NCBI RefSeq assembly: GCF_000308775.1
Contig: NZ_BAGJ01000158.1
Coordinates: 27,121 to 91,120 of the forward strand
DNA from: Nocardia testacea NBRC 100365
GTDB lineage: Bacteria > Actinomycetota > Actinomycetes > Mycobacteriales > Mycobacteriaceae
Reading direction: 5' to 3'
Length of the DNA stretch: 64,000 nt
The stretch's first letter is position 1. Every line of letters starts with the position of its first letter. Of the stretch, positions 21,601 through 64,000 are shown in pieces. A model generated the notes under the pieces. The model was given only the letters and a program-made list of their open reading frames with translations, did not search any database and was not told where the DNA came from. The position numbers were made by a program, and so were the translations under genes.

Positions 21601-23253
21601 CACCGGATTCAGCAGGTCGGCGAACACGGCGGCGACCTGCTTCTCCAGCCAGGTCTCCGGCTCGCGGTACACACTGGTGCCCAGATGCGGCTCGGGCAGC
21701 GCCCGGCGATCCAGCTTCCCGACCGGTGTCAGCGGGATCGTGTCCAGCACCGTGATACTCGCCGGGACCATGTACGCGGGCAGCCGGCTCTCGGCCAGGG
21801 CCAGCAACTCGTCGGTATCGACCACGGCCCCGGCGGCCGCGTGCACGTAGGCGGCCAGGACGGTGGCACCGCTGGGGGGTTCGTACCCGACGGTCACCGC
21901 GAAATCCACCGAATCGTGGCCGGCCAGCACCGCGTCGATCTCGCCCAGTTCGATACGGAAACCGCGGATCTTCACCTGGAAATCGTTACGGCCCAGATAG
22001 TCCACCGAACCGTCCGCGCGCCAGCGCACCAGATCGCCGGTGCGGTAGAGCCGGGAACCGCTGTCGTCGAACGGATTGGCCACGAAACGATCGGCGGTCA
22101 GGCCGGGACGGTTGTGATAGCCGCGCGCCAACTGGATACCGGCGACGTAGAGCTCGCCCGTCACGCCGGTGGGCAGCGGCCGCAACTGTTCGTCGAGGAC
22201 GTATTCGGTGACATTGCGCATCGGCGCGCCGATATCGACCGGTTCGCCCGGTTTCAGCGGGGTGCTGATATTCACCAGGATGGTGGTCTCGGTGGGTCCG
22301 TACCCGTTGAAGAACAGGCGCGGCCGGCCTTCCACCAGGGTTCCGGCCCAGCGCCGTACCAGTTCCGGGGGGCACGCCTCGCCGCCGACGATCACCACTC
22401 GGACATCGCTCAGGCCGGCCGGTTCCACCGACGACAGCGCGGAGGGGGTCATGATGACATGGGTCACCCGCTCGCGCCGCAACAGCGCGGCCAGCTCGTC
22501 ACCGCCGTACACGGTGGGCGCGACCACCACCAGGGCCGCCGCGGCACCGATCGCGATCAGCAGTTCGTTGACCGAGATATCGAAGGACGGCGACGCGAAA
22601 TGCAGCACCTGGGCGGTGGCGTCCACCTCGAACCGTTCGCACTCCTCGGCGCAGAACCCGGCCAGACCGGCCTGGGTGACCACGACACCCTTCGGCTTGC
22701 CGGTCGAACCCGAGGTGTAGATGACGTAGGCCGGATGTTCGGCACGCAACGGGCGCAGCCGTTCATCGAAGGACACCGGTTCGGCCGGATACTGCTCGAG
22801 CGCCGCGGCGGTATCCGCGCTGTCGACCGCGAGCCACTGCACCTCTTGCGGCAGTCCGGCCATCGACTCCGCCACGGACAGACCGAAGACGACGCCGGAA
22901 TCGCGCACCATATGGGTGATGCGGTCGATGGGGTACTTCACATCCACCGGCACGAAGCCGGCGCCGGTTTTGGCGACCGCCCAGACCGCGACCACCGAGT
23001 CGATCGAGCGCGGGATACCGATCGCGACCAGATCCTCGGGGCCGATCCCGCGCGCGATGAGCAACCGGGCCAGGCGGCTGGAGCGTTCGTCGAGCTCGGC
23101 GTAGGTGAGCTGACCGAGAGTATCGGTGGCGTCGGCATAGCGGACGGCGATACCGGTGGGGTTGGTCTCGACGGCCGTGGCCATGAGCTGGGGCAGGCTG
23201 GTGAACCGGGGGCGCCGGGCGCGGGTGGGCCGGGTGCGTGCCGTTCGGGTCAT
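1..23253 (-). CDS. Non-ribosomal peptide synthetase 2, terminating (3' end outside window)
   Basis: Seven-module NRPS of at least 7,751 codons: A-T, four C-A-T, C-A-T-E, C-A-T-TE. The ATG at 23253 is well supported: an in-frame TGA lies only 39 bases upstream, at 23292-23290, with no ATG or GTG in this frame between them. The first 16 residues hold seven arginines and no acidic residue, followed directly by an A domain without a C domain. No in-frame stop occurs down to base 1, and the Ser codons of all seven T domains fall in this frame. The last domain in view is a type I thioesterase with GWSLGG, so this protein releases the finished chain. It lies 300 bases downstream of synthetase 1, which lacks a release domain, and most likely continues that assembly line. 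Only the extreme C-terminus, including the TE histidine, is missing. Confidence 0.98.
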   Translation of the reverse strand, partial: MTRTARTRPTRARRPRFTSLPQLMATAVETNPTGIAVRYADATDTLGQLTYAELDERSSRLARLLIARGIGPEDLVAIGIPRSIDSVVAVWAVAKTGAGFVPVDVKYPIDRITHMVRDSGVVFGLSVAESMAGLPQEVQWLAVDSADTAAALEQYPAEPVSFDERLRPLRAEHPAYVIYTSGSTGKPKGVVVTQAGLAGFCAEECERFEVDATAQVLHFASPSFDISVNELLIAIGAAAALVVVAPTVYGGDELAALLRRERVTHVIMTPSALSSVEPAGLSDVRVVIVGGEACPPELVRRWAGTLVEGRPRLFFNGYGPTETTILVNISTPLKPGEPVDIGAPMRNVTEYVLDEQLRPLPTGVTGELYVAGIQLARGYHNRPGLTADRFVANPFDDSGSRLYRTGDLVRWRADGSVDYLGRNDFQVKIRGFRIELGEIDAVLAGHDSVDFAVTVGYEPPSGATVLAAYVHAAAGAVVDTDELLALAESRLPAYMVPASITVLDTIPLTPVGKLDRRALPEPHLGTSVYREPETWLEKQVAAVFADLLNPVDPVGADDNFFDLGGNSLIATQVVARLGAAVDARIPARIIFEASTVARLAERLAELGGTGEEHRALTARPRPERVPLSLAQQRMWFLNRFDENSAAYSIPVAVRLSGALDVAALRAAIGDLVARHEVLRTYYPETEQGPVQVVLPLDGPGVELETRVVAPEAIETALVELLSTPFDVTEEVPLRVALFEIDGTPDEYVLALVVHHIAADGASTGPLTRDLMAAYVARAAGTEPGWQPLPVQYADFALWQREVLGDESDPESLVHKQIEYWRAALADLPDQLELPADRPRPAIQSYAGGRIEVLVDARTHAALLEVARAANATPFMVIHSAFAVLLSRLSGTTDIAVGTPLAGRGEEALDDLIGMFVNTVVFRTQLDPGETFADLLARQREIDVAALAHADVPFEQLVEVLNPVRSTARHPLFQVGLSFQNLAQTALELPGLAVSGVELDTELSQFDLHLIIGDRYDESGAPVGMGGVLTYASALFDRSTAQGFVDRFLRLLGEIVAAPETVVGELEILAPAERAALAERNSTVRELEPAETLASLLDATVAATPDAVALVAADGAQLTYAELGARVNRLARCLIAQGVGPQDRVVLGLRRSVDLVVAMYAVTAAGGVYVPVDPDQAAERSDYIVGTAAPVCVLTNTDGGFGTGTAGVRVDVPVVVLDELELADFDASPVSDGERVAPLRASNTAYVIFTSGSTGRPKGVAVPHAAIVNQLRYITAEFGLDATDAILLKTAATFDLSVWEFWTAAVSGGRMVIAEVDGHRDPAYLNELMARERVTTLTVVPSMLDALLNTGTGLPGSLRRVLAIGEALPAATAQRMLSGYPGIGLFNLYGPTEAAVSVTTHAVSTADVVSVPIGVPQWNSRVYVLDSRLRPVPDGVAGELYLAGAQLAQGYFGRPDLSADRFVADPFVPNARMYRTGDLVAWNGAGELEYRGRTDFQVKIRGFRIELGEIEAALLGLPGVSQAAVVAQSDPRTGDRLVGYVVSAGGVGVDTADIQAELGRRLPSYMVPSVFVELDALPLNANGKLDRKALPEPVFEAREFRAPSTPIEDIVANTFADVLGVERVGADDDFFELGGNSLVATQVAARIGAALGIALPVRALFEAPTVAALAVRAEQAGETARPPLVAGPRPEVVPLSYAQQRMWFLNQFDTSSVAYNLPMAIRLAGDLDVAALQSAMADVVRRHESLRTRYPEHGGVPAQVIVPVEQVELDLAPVPVAAADIAAVVTDFVADGFDVAAAVPLRIRLFETAPDDHVLVVVAHHIAADGFSMAPLARDVMTAYAVRVQGGVPDWAPLPVQYADYTLWQRQVLGAEDDPESPLARQIAFWQNTLADLPDELALPTDRPRPAVASMRGATVSGELPAELTRALNELARARGASMFMVLHAGLAALLARLSGSGDIAIGTPIAGRGEQALDDLVGMFVNTLVLRTVVRSGETFGELLEQAKQADLDAFGQADVPFERLVDLLAPERSQARNPLFQVALSLANTQQPVLDLAGLEVSGLELAGDVARFDLQFTLVENLSGGMDLALNYATELFDEATARSFLTRFRRLLSRVAANADMALGSIEILDEAERIENLSRTGGPAVPASTLPELLAAAVAVDPSAPAVVFEGVRYSYGEFDQRSNRLARLLIERGLGAEDLVAVAVPRSADSVLAEWAVTKSGAAFLPIDPTYPADRIAHMLSDSGAPVGVTVSSVRADLPDSVDWLVLDELDLDRHSDSAVTDSDRVRPLTPANTAYVIYTSGSTGLPKGVVVSHAGLANFSAEQVERYRLDATTRALAFASPSFDASILELLLAVGSAGALVVVPTGTYGGAELGELIAREGVTVGLITPSVLGSLDPADLAGMEVIIAGGEAISADLVAKWSTTPEGGVQRRFHNAYGPTEATVATNISGVLHAGDRVTIGGPVRGMRTLVLDDRLNPVPEGVAGELYVGGIQLARGYHARAGLTADRFVADPYGEPGARLYRTGDVVRWRRDAAGDPAVEYVGRNDFQVKVRGFRIELGEIDAALTSHETVDFAVTTGHKNAAGAVSLVSYVVAAPGATVDIAGLREFVGQRLASYMVPASVMVLDEVPLTPAGKLDRKALPEPVFETKEFRAPSTPVEEIVAGVFADVLQAERVGADDDFFALGGNSLLATQVVARLGAALNTQVPVRVLFEASTVTKLAVRVEQQAGSGGRAALVPQPRPTRVTDTGAVEDAIPLSMAQQRMWFLNRFDQQSIAYNIPLAIRLSGALDVEALRLAVTDLVARHEVLRTVYPETGSGPVQVVLPLGAAAPRLDVRSVPAAEVAAAVAEFASTGFDVTTEVPLRVALLRVDQPADTTGTDDRTGADSTTPAGPGGEFVLAVVMHHIAGDGSSVGPLTRDLMTAYAARTAGAAPGWERLPVQYADYSIWQRELLGDESDPESLAAQQVDYWRSTLAGIPDQLDLPTDRPRPVVQSFAGGRVEVRLDPATHAGLLRIAQQQNATLFMVVHSALAVLLSRLSGSDDITIGTPVAGRGEQALDDLIGMFVNTLVFRTQLDRGESFADLLARQREIDIAAYAHADVPFERLVEVLNPARSQARHPLFQVGFTFQNLAASSLELPGLTVSGVEIDTEISQFDLNLILGDSYDETGAPEGMAGYLTYATALFDHATVAGFAQRFDRLLRGIAADPAAPVGDLEIMSESERTRVLEQWNSTGYPFTPRLLLEGFERAAAAYPDRVAVSFEGTDLTYAEFAGRVNRLARLLIAQGVGPESLVGLLMSRSLDLVVGMYAVVAAGGAYVPLDPAHPAERIGYILETAAPVRLLSTTADADAAGVAAAGVLAGVPVLTLDTLDTGDFAAAPVTDADRLAPLRANNTAYVIFTSGSTGRPKGVAVPHSAIANQVAWMLSQYPMGAADVYLQKTATTFDVSLWGYFLPLAAGARLVVAAPDGHRDPAYLAAAIAEHRVTVTDFVPSMLTVFAAHTAAGSIPALAHVFVIGEALPPETVSAMHVVSDAAVHNLYGPTEAAVSITYWKASGAESGTVPIGVPQWNSRVYVLDSRLRPVPEGVTGELYLAGDQLARGYVTRPDLSADRFVASPFDTGQRMYRTGDLVRWQRVDGQPVLEYLGRTDFQVKFRGQRIELGEIESAFLARPEVSQAVVTVAASQLGEQLVAYVVPAPGEQPDSSELLAAVRDVLPTYMVPAAVVGLDELPLNTSGKLDRKALPAPVFETREFRAPSTPIEEIVAGVFADVLGVGRVGADDDFFALGGNSLIATQVAARLSAALDTTVAVRSLFETSTVAALAARIQEQAGSGGRAALVAQPRPIRTLLSGETVQAAPLSPAQQRMWFLNRFDGASAAYNLPLAIRLSGDLDVDALRRAVADVVARHEVLRTVYPETESGPVQVVLSAGQAVPQLEVRSLAAGEVAAAVAELASVGFDVTAEVPLRVALFRVDDAAGEFVMVMVVHHIAGDGSSAGPLTRDLMIAYAARTAGEAPGWPALPVQYADYSIWQRDLLGDEADAESPAAQQIAFWQSTLAGVPDQLDLPMDRPRPAVQSFAGRRVELRIDAATHAGLQRLAQQQGATLFMVAHTAFAVLLARLSGSDDITVGTPVAGRGEQALDDLIGMFVNTLVFRTRLDRGESFADLLARQREIDIAAFAHADVPFERLVEVLNPARSQARHPLFQVGFTFQNLAASSLELPGLTVSGVEIDTENSQFDLNLILADAYDDSGAPQGVAGYLTYATALFDQDTAQSFADRFTRLLGAIVADPATPVGDFEILAPAERTRVLAEWNATEHAVPGQLLLDRFERAVAEYPDRVAVSFEGTDLTYAEFAGRVNRLARLLIAQGVGPESLVGVLISRSIDLVVGMYAVVAAGGAYVPLDPAHPAERIGYILDTAAPVCVLTTAADARAVGIAAEDGAGADVLAGVPVLTLDSLDTDRFDSSPVTDADRSAPVRLSNTAYVIFTSGSTGRPKGVAVSHSAIGNQIAWWLAQYRLDADDVYLQKTATTFDVSLWGYFLPLAVGARLVVATPDGHRDAEYLAEVIAEQRVTMTDFVPSMLAMFAAHTPAGSIPSLQHVFALGEALPPETVAAVQAISDAAVHNVYGPTEAAVSVTYWQATGTESTGVPIGMPEWNTRVYVLDSRLRPVAPGVTGELYLAGDQLARGYVTRPDLSADRFVANPFDAGQRMYRTGDLVRWRRAETLVEGRPEILPALEYLGRTDFQVKFRGQRIELGEIESALLAQPVVSQAVVTVAASDLGEQLVAYVVPAPGEQIVSAALLDALRGVLPVYMVPGAVVALDAFPLNTSGKLDRKALPAPVFETREFRAPSTPIEEIVAGVFADVLGVERVGADDDFFALGGNSLIATQVAARLSAALDTKVAVRTLFEASTVAALAAAAESAAGRGDLPALAPRERPERVPLSLAQQRMWFLNQFDTGSSAYNIPLAVRLSGELDIPALRQAVADVVGRHETLRTVYPAQDGRPYQQVLPVARAVPDPTPIPVSAAELRDRITDVLATGFDVTVEVPTRAAVFQPADGEYVLVFVVHHISTDGWSMGPLIRDLMIAYAARTSGSAPAWTPLPVQYADYSLWQREVLGSEDDPESLVSAQADYWRRALAGLPDELNLPGDRPRPTVPSMAGGTVPFQIDPELHRAVSRLAAEHNATVFMVVHAVLALLLARLSATDDVAVGTPIAGRGEAELDDVVGMFVNTLVLRSHVRGEASFAEFLAATREADLQAFAHADIPFERLVELVGAERSTARHPLFQVALSFENLPQADFELPGLRVGAVDFDIDTEKFDLSLRITETEAGMAAAFSYARDLFDEDTVGVFARRFLHLLAAIARNPEAPIGDLPITDDAEYRLLTHVRGDDVMATGLLPELLTNGVRVNPDGVAVRYRGRSVTYRELDAQSSRLARVLIERGVGPERIVALALPRSYEVVLAFWAVAKAGGAHVPVDPNYPPDRVRHMLTDSGAMLGLTSGEYVDRLPGDVQWLRLDDPEFLAEAAAKPDHAVTDTERITPLAMAHPAYVIYTSGSTGLPKGVMVTHGGMGGLADVAADLYRLESRHRFLHICSPSFDPSVLEWVCTAYVGATLVVVPGEIIGGPDLAELLRTEAVTHTIITPAVLGTMDPAGLDALEVLSVGGDVTTPELLAKWEPGRKYFNGYGPTETTIISSYAQLFTGDHVTIGKPVHGMAALVLDARLRPVPPGVAGELYLAGGALARGYHNRPGLTADRFVANPYSFEGSRMYRTGDVVRWYATPGARAGNEALPTVNWELDYVGRSDFQVKIRGLRVELGEIDTALAAHPDVEYSVTLGRDTDAGATILVSYVLAVPGHTVDTAAVTEFVAERLPAHMVPTVVIVLDEIPLTPVGKLDRKALPEPVLRAQSFRAPVGAVESIICEVFADVLGVAQVGVDDSFFALGGDSILSIQLVSRAKARGVVFTPRDVFERRTVAALAEVAGRGDAGEQQLVELPGGGVGDMPMLPVMSQILDGNDAYQRFSQPMLLRLPVDIDRETLVATLAAVFDHHDALRARLRDVDGVRSFEALPPGAIDIDALIRRVDIDNAIGDDELTDLANAEFDAALGRLDPAAAVMVQFVWFAFDGDRRDVLLFAAHHFVVDGVSWRIIVPDLVLAYSQLASGTPVTLPPVGTSLRRWAHGLAEAAGKPGRVAELPYWQKIASTPDPLLGTRAFDPAVDTNATVERFEVSLPADVTEAVLTTVGARYHGGPNDALLAALALALVRWRDDGPNGAALVKLEGHGREEAVVPGADLSRTVGWFTAVHPLRLDLPGIDIDDAFAGGPAFGVLVKSVKEQLLAVPDKGLGYGLLRYLNPDIGDQLPDRVPGQISFNYLGRVSAGEISPELAELGWMPTAELGAVGADADRDMPANAVLDINAIVNSGADGPVLSAVFGYPTGVITEERAREFADLWIAALTALADHVRRPEAGGFTPSDMSLVRVSQADIERWERTYPALSEVWPLSPLQSGLLFHAQFIADGVDVYTMQSSVDLAGTVDPARLRAAAEVMIGRYPNLRTAFVADSAGQWVQVVLDSVPVPWRDIDLRGLPEDERAGELRRLLAADQAEHFDMAVPPLIRFNLVRLAEDAWQLAITSHHILLDGWSMPLLMRELLVLYALRGDTSALPRVASYRNFLSWLAERDRAASAEAWRAELAGFSEPSLLVPHPTPAENYDVGTVVAELDADRTRQLSARAAELGITMNTLLQAAWGVLLGWMTGRDDVVFGTTVSGRPAELPGIESMVGLFINTLPVRVRLDHRATTGELLTDLQRAQAALLEHHYLGLTDIQRAAGTAVQFDSLFVFESYPTDPAEVAATGDIDGMSIAGVGSRDNSHYPLTLVVTAENTVGIALKYLTSSFTADTIETLATRLLRVIGQLVDSPELPVGEVQFLSAAERAELGSRSGGPAVPARTLPDLLAAAVAEDRSAPAVVFRDQRLSYGEMDERSNRLARVLIERGLGAEDLVAVAVPRSADSVLAEWAVTRSGAAFVPVDPTYPADRIAHMLTDSRARVGVTVSSVRAELPDTVDWLVLDELDTRRYSGDAVTDADRVRPLTPANTAYVIYTSGSTGLPKGVVVTHAGLANFSAEQVERYGLNRHSRALAFASPSFDASILELLLAVGSAGALVVVPPGTYGGAELGELIARERVTVGLITPSVLASLDPADLAGMRVIIAGGEAISADLVAKWSTVRDGGVERRLHNAYGPTEATVATNISGALLPGDPVTIGGPVRGMRALVLDDRLNPVPEGVAGELYVGGIQLARGYHARAGLTAQRFVADPFGEPGSRLYRTGDIVRWRRDGAGDPAVEYVGRNDFQVKIRGFRIELGEIDAALTSSAGVDFAVTVGHRNPAGVVSLASYVVAAPGSSVDPAGVRAHIEARLPGHMVPSSIMVIDEIPLTPAGKLDRNALPEPVFAADAGYRAPRTPLEQTVADVFAEVLGVDRVGADDSFFALGGNSLLATKVAARLSAVTGAEISVQWMFTEATVAGFAARIVEPGAAGELSEAALRVVLPIRETGTATPIFAVHARDGLAWSFAALTGLLPDDQPIYGLQSPAYTEPDYAPDSLTDIAARYLTEIRRIQPEGPYRLLGWSLGGVLAHAIATELQAVGEQVEMLALLDSHPAVDPGIFETLLRAALVEQGIVTEGSGTDRGIGDLDDAELERLHQLIPPELLTLPVERLRGVYRTAARSAELISEHRPRTYRGVIDFFRAEVPT
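650..3800 (-). other. Module 18: C(DCL)-A-T, code DALLIGAVAK
   Basis: C domain about 2500-3800, starting WPLSPLQSGLLFHAQF with HHILLDG, the DCL form expected after the epimerase. A domain about 880-2430 with FDASILEL, VGLITPS, IIAGGE and NAYGPTEATVA, the hydrophobic pocket code of modules 5 and 14 but here joined to a different class of C domain. T domain about 670-875, serine codon 775-777. This is the last elongation step before release. Confidence 0.94.
3805..8470 (-). other. Module 17: C-A-T-E, code DPLISGGIIK, D residue
   Basis: C domain about 7110-8434 (HHISTDGWSMG). A domain about 5530-7070, pocket from FDPSVLEW, HTIITPA, LSVGGD and NGYGPTETTII giving DPLISGGIIK, not recognised. T domain about 5295-5520, GGDSILSIQL type, serine codon 5410-5412. 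Epimerase about 3810-5285 with HHFVVDGVSW, GHGREE and TVGWFT. The penultimate residue should be D. Confidence 0.93.
8475..11750 (-). other. Module 16: C-A-T, code DVWDFLVVSK
   Basis: C domain about 10340-11682 (HHIAGDG). A domain about 8710-10305, pocket from FDVSLW, TDFVPS, VFALGE and NVYGPTEAAVS giving DVWDFLVVSK, two aliphatic changes from module 15. It probably takes the same or a closely related substrate, so modules 15-16 mirror the tandem pair 1-2. T domain about 8485-8700, serine codon 8596-8598. Confidence 0.93.
11755..15050 (-). other. Module 15: C-A-T, code DVWDFILVSK
   Basis: C domain about 13580-14985 (HHIAGDG). A domain about 11995-13545, pocket from FDVSLW, TDFVPS, VFVIGE and NLYGPTEAAVS, the same code as modules 1 and 2. 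T domain about 11765-11985, serine codon 11878-11880. Both its C and A domains share blocks with module 1 of the other gene. Confidence 0.93.
13851..14122. repeat. C-domain repeat, copy in module 15
   Basis: Partner of 62937-63208 in the other gene. It lies in the C-terminal half of the C domain, around DLLARQREIDIAAYAHADVP. Confidence 0.8.
15055..18220 (-). other. Module 14: C-A-T, code DALLIGAVAK (hydrophobic pocket)
   Basis: C domain about 16860-18184, starting PLSYAQQRMWFLNQ with HHIAADG. A domain about 15290-16830, same pocket as modules 5 and 18. T domain about 15065-15280, serine codon 15181-15183. The spacing between the preceding and own T-domain serines (3165 bases) is the same as for module 5. 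Confidence 0.93.
15541..15836. repeat. 296-bp repeat shared with the other gene (module 14 copy)
   Basis: Partner of 48379-48674, nearly 33 kb away in synthetase 1. The single mismatch is at 15751. Confidence 0.9.
18225..21430 (-). other. Module 13: C-A-T, code DLWTLILVSK (unassigned)
   Basis: C domain about 20075-21390 (HHIAADG). A domain about 18455-20000, pocket from FDLSVW, TLTVVPS, VLAIGE and NLYGPTEAAVS giving DLWTLILVSK, related to the DVWDFILVSK family but without the acidic residue at 278. T domain about 18230-18445, FELGGNSLVATQ type, serine codon 18346-18348. The A core (about 18480-19560) uses clearly different codons from its flanks. Confidence 0.93.
21440..23253 (-). other. Module 12 second half: N-terminal A-T, code DINIIGGILK
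   Basis: Begins with an arginine-rich tail (residues 1-16) and then an A domain, with no C domain before it. A domain about 21665-23200 with complete P-loop TSGSTGKPKG; pocket from FDISVN, HVIMTPS, VIVGGE and NGYGPTETTIL giving DINIIGGILK, not assignable by me. T domain about 21440-21655, DNFFDLGGNSLIATQ type, serine codon 21553-21555. It could be a loading module, but synthetase 1 ends in an unpaired C domain, so acting as the second half of a split elongation module fits better. Confidence 0.92.
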
Positions 23254-23272
23254 CCTCGCATCATCACTTCCT
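23251..23272 (-). promoter_or_regulatory. Start region and possible ribosome binding site of synthetase 2
   Basis: The ATG occupies 23253-23251. The best Shine-Dalgarno-like match is AGGAAG at 23272-23267, 13 bases before the ATG, longer than ideal spacing. A GAGG directly abuts the ATG and is too close to serve. Initiation may therefore be weak. The start is fixed mainly by the in-frame stop 39 bases upstream and the absence of another ATG or GTG in between. Confidence 0.4.
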
Positions 23273-23553
23273 GGAGATGGCCCGTCCGATCACCGACAAC
23301 AGAACCCATCAACCTGTCTCACCTGCCGTTTCGCTTCCTGCGCGGGGCACCCCGGGCTAACCCGACACCCCGACGCGGCGTCCGTGGCCGAACCCTCTCA
23401 GGGCACGACCGACCGCCGCGGCACTCGCAGTCTTCCATCATTACATGGTCGAGTACGGCCCGGCCGTTACCGTCACGGTCCGCGCGGGCCCGGTGACGAG
23501 CGTCGCCCGGCGCGGGAACGCCGGGCGACGCGGATCCGCGGCCGCGACCGATA
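23254..23553. other. Intergenic gap between the two synthetase genes
   Basis: The only non-coding stretch in the window. It holds a strong hairpin just after the upstream stop codon (separate entry). A small AT-richer patch at 23434-23446 could be part of a promoter, but I see no convincing -35/-10 pair. A reading frame of about 39 codons starts near 23437 on the minus strand, resembles nothing I know and is not called. No RNA gene or operator-like repeat was recognised besides the hairpin. Confidence 0.7.
23501..23530 (-). terminator. Strong GC hairpin after synthetase 1, terminator-like
   Basis: Perfect inverted repeat: 12 bp CGTCGCCCGGCG, a 6-base loop, then its exact complement. One more G-C pair (23500/23531) makes 13 bp. 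It begins about 23 bases past the TGA of synthetase 1 in the direction of transcription. No T-run follows, which is common for actinomycete terminators. It could end or dampen transcription between the genes, or protect the upstream mRNA end. The repeat is certain; the function is inferred. Confidence 0.6.

Positions 23554-64000
<40,447 letters not shown>

Noticed and set aside
23320..23437. Small reading frame of about 39 codons in the intergenic gap (minus strand)
   Set aside because: It is arginine- and proline-rich with no similarity I can recognise and no good ribosome binding site. It does not look like MbtH (no NPFDD-type motif).

Overview
The window is almost wall-to-wall coding sequence for two very large non-ribosomal peptide synthetases (NRPSs), both on the minus strand and in the same frame. 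They are separated by a single 300-base gap (23254-23553). The DNA is very GC-rich. The domain and linker style (SLAQQRMWFLNRF condensation starts, LSYGEFAGRVNRLAR adenylation starts) looks like a Mycobacteriales actinomycete, most likely Nocardia or a close relative; this is inference from style, not a database match.

Transcription runs from high to low coordinates. Synthetase 1 (23554-64000) enters the window already inside a condensation (C) domain, so its start lies outside. The visible part is about 13,481 residues: modules 1-11, then a C domain (C12), then a C-terminal tail that looks like the front part of an adenylation (A) domain without its catalytic motifs. Synthetase 2 (start at 23253, runs off the left edge) begins directly with an A-T pair, continues with modules 13-18 and ends in a type I thioesterase (TE) cut by the window edge. 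Module 12 therefore appears split between the two proteins: C12 on the first, A12-T12 on the second.

Pocket codes were read by aligning each A domain by eye to GrsA. In assembly order they are: 1 DVWDFILVSK; 2 DVWDFILVSK; 3 DFWNVGMVHK (Thr); 4 DAPQVGLVDK (Gln-like, tentative); 5 DALLIGAVAK (hydrophobic pocket); 6 DPVQVGQIDK plus epimerase; 7 DVWHFSLVDK (Ser); 8 Ser; 9 DALLIGAIAK plus epimerase; 10 Ser; 11 DVWSFALVHK; 12 DINIIGGILK; 13 DLWTLILVSK; 14 DALLIGAVAK; 15 DVWDFILVSK; 16 DVWDFLVVSK; 17 DPLISGGIIK plus epimerase; 18 DALLIGAVAK, then TE. The three epimerase (E) domains at 6, 9 and 17 each follow a GGDSI-type carrier domain and precede a DCL-type C domain, so the stereochemical logic is self-consistent. 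The in-window part alone would build 18 residues with D residues at 6, 9 and 17, released by the TE. I do not recognise the product.

The genes are strongly mosaic. Blocks of A and C domains are near-identical between modules, including between the two genes, and A-domain cores often use different codons from their surroundings. No tailoring gene, MbtH-like gene, transporter, regulator, RNA gene, mobile element or CRISPR array is present.
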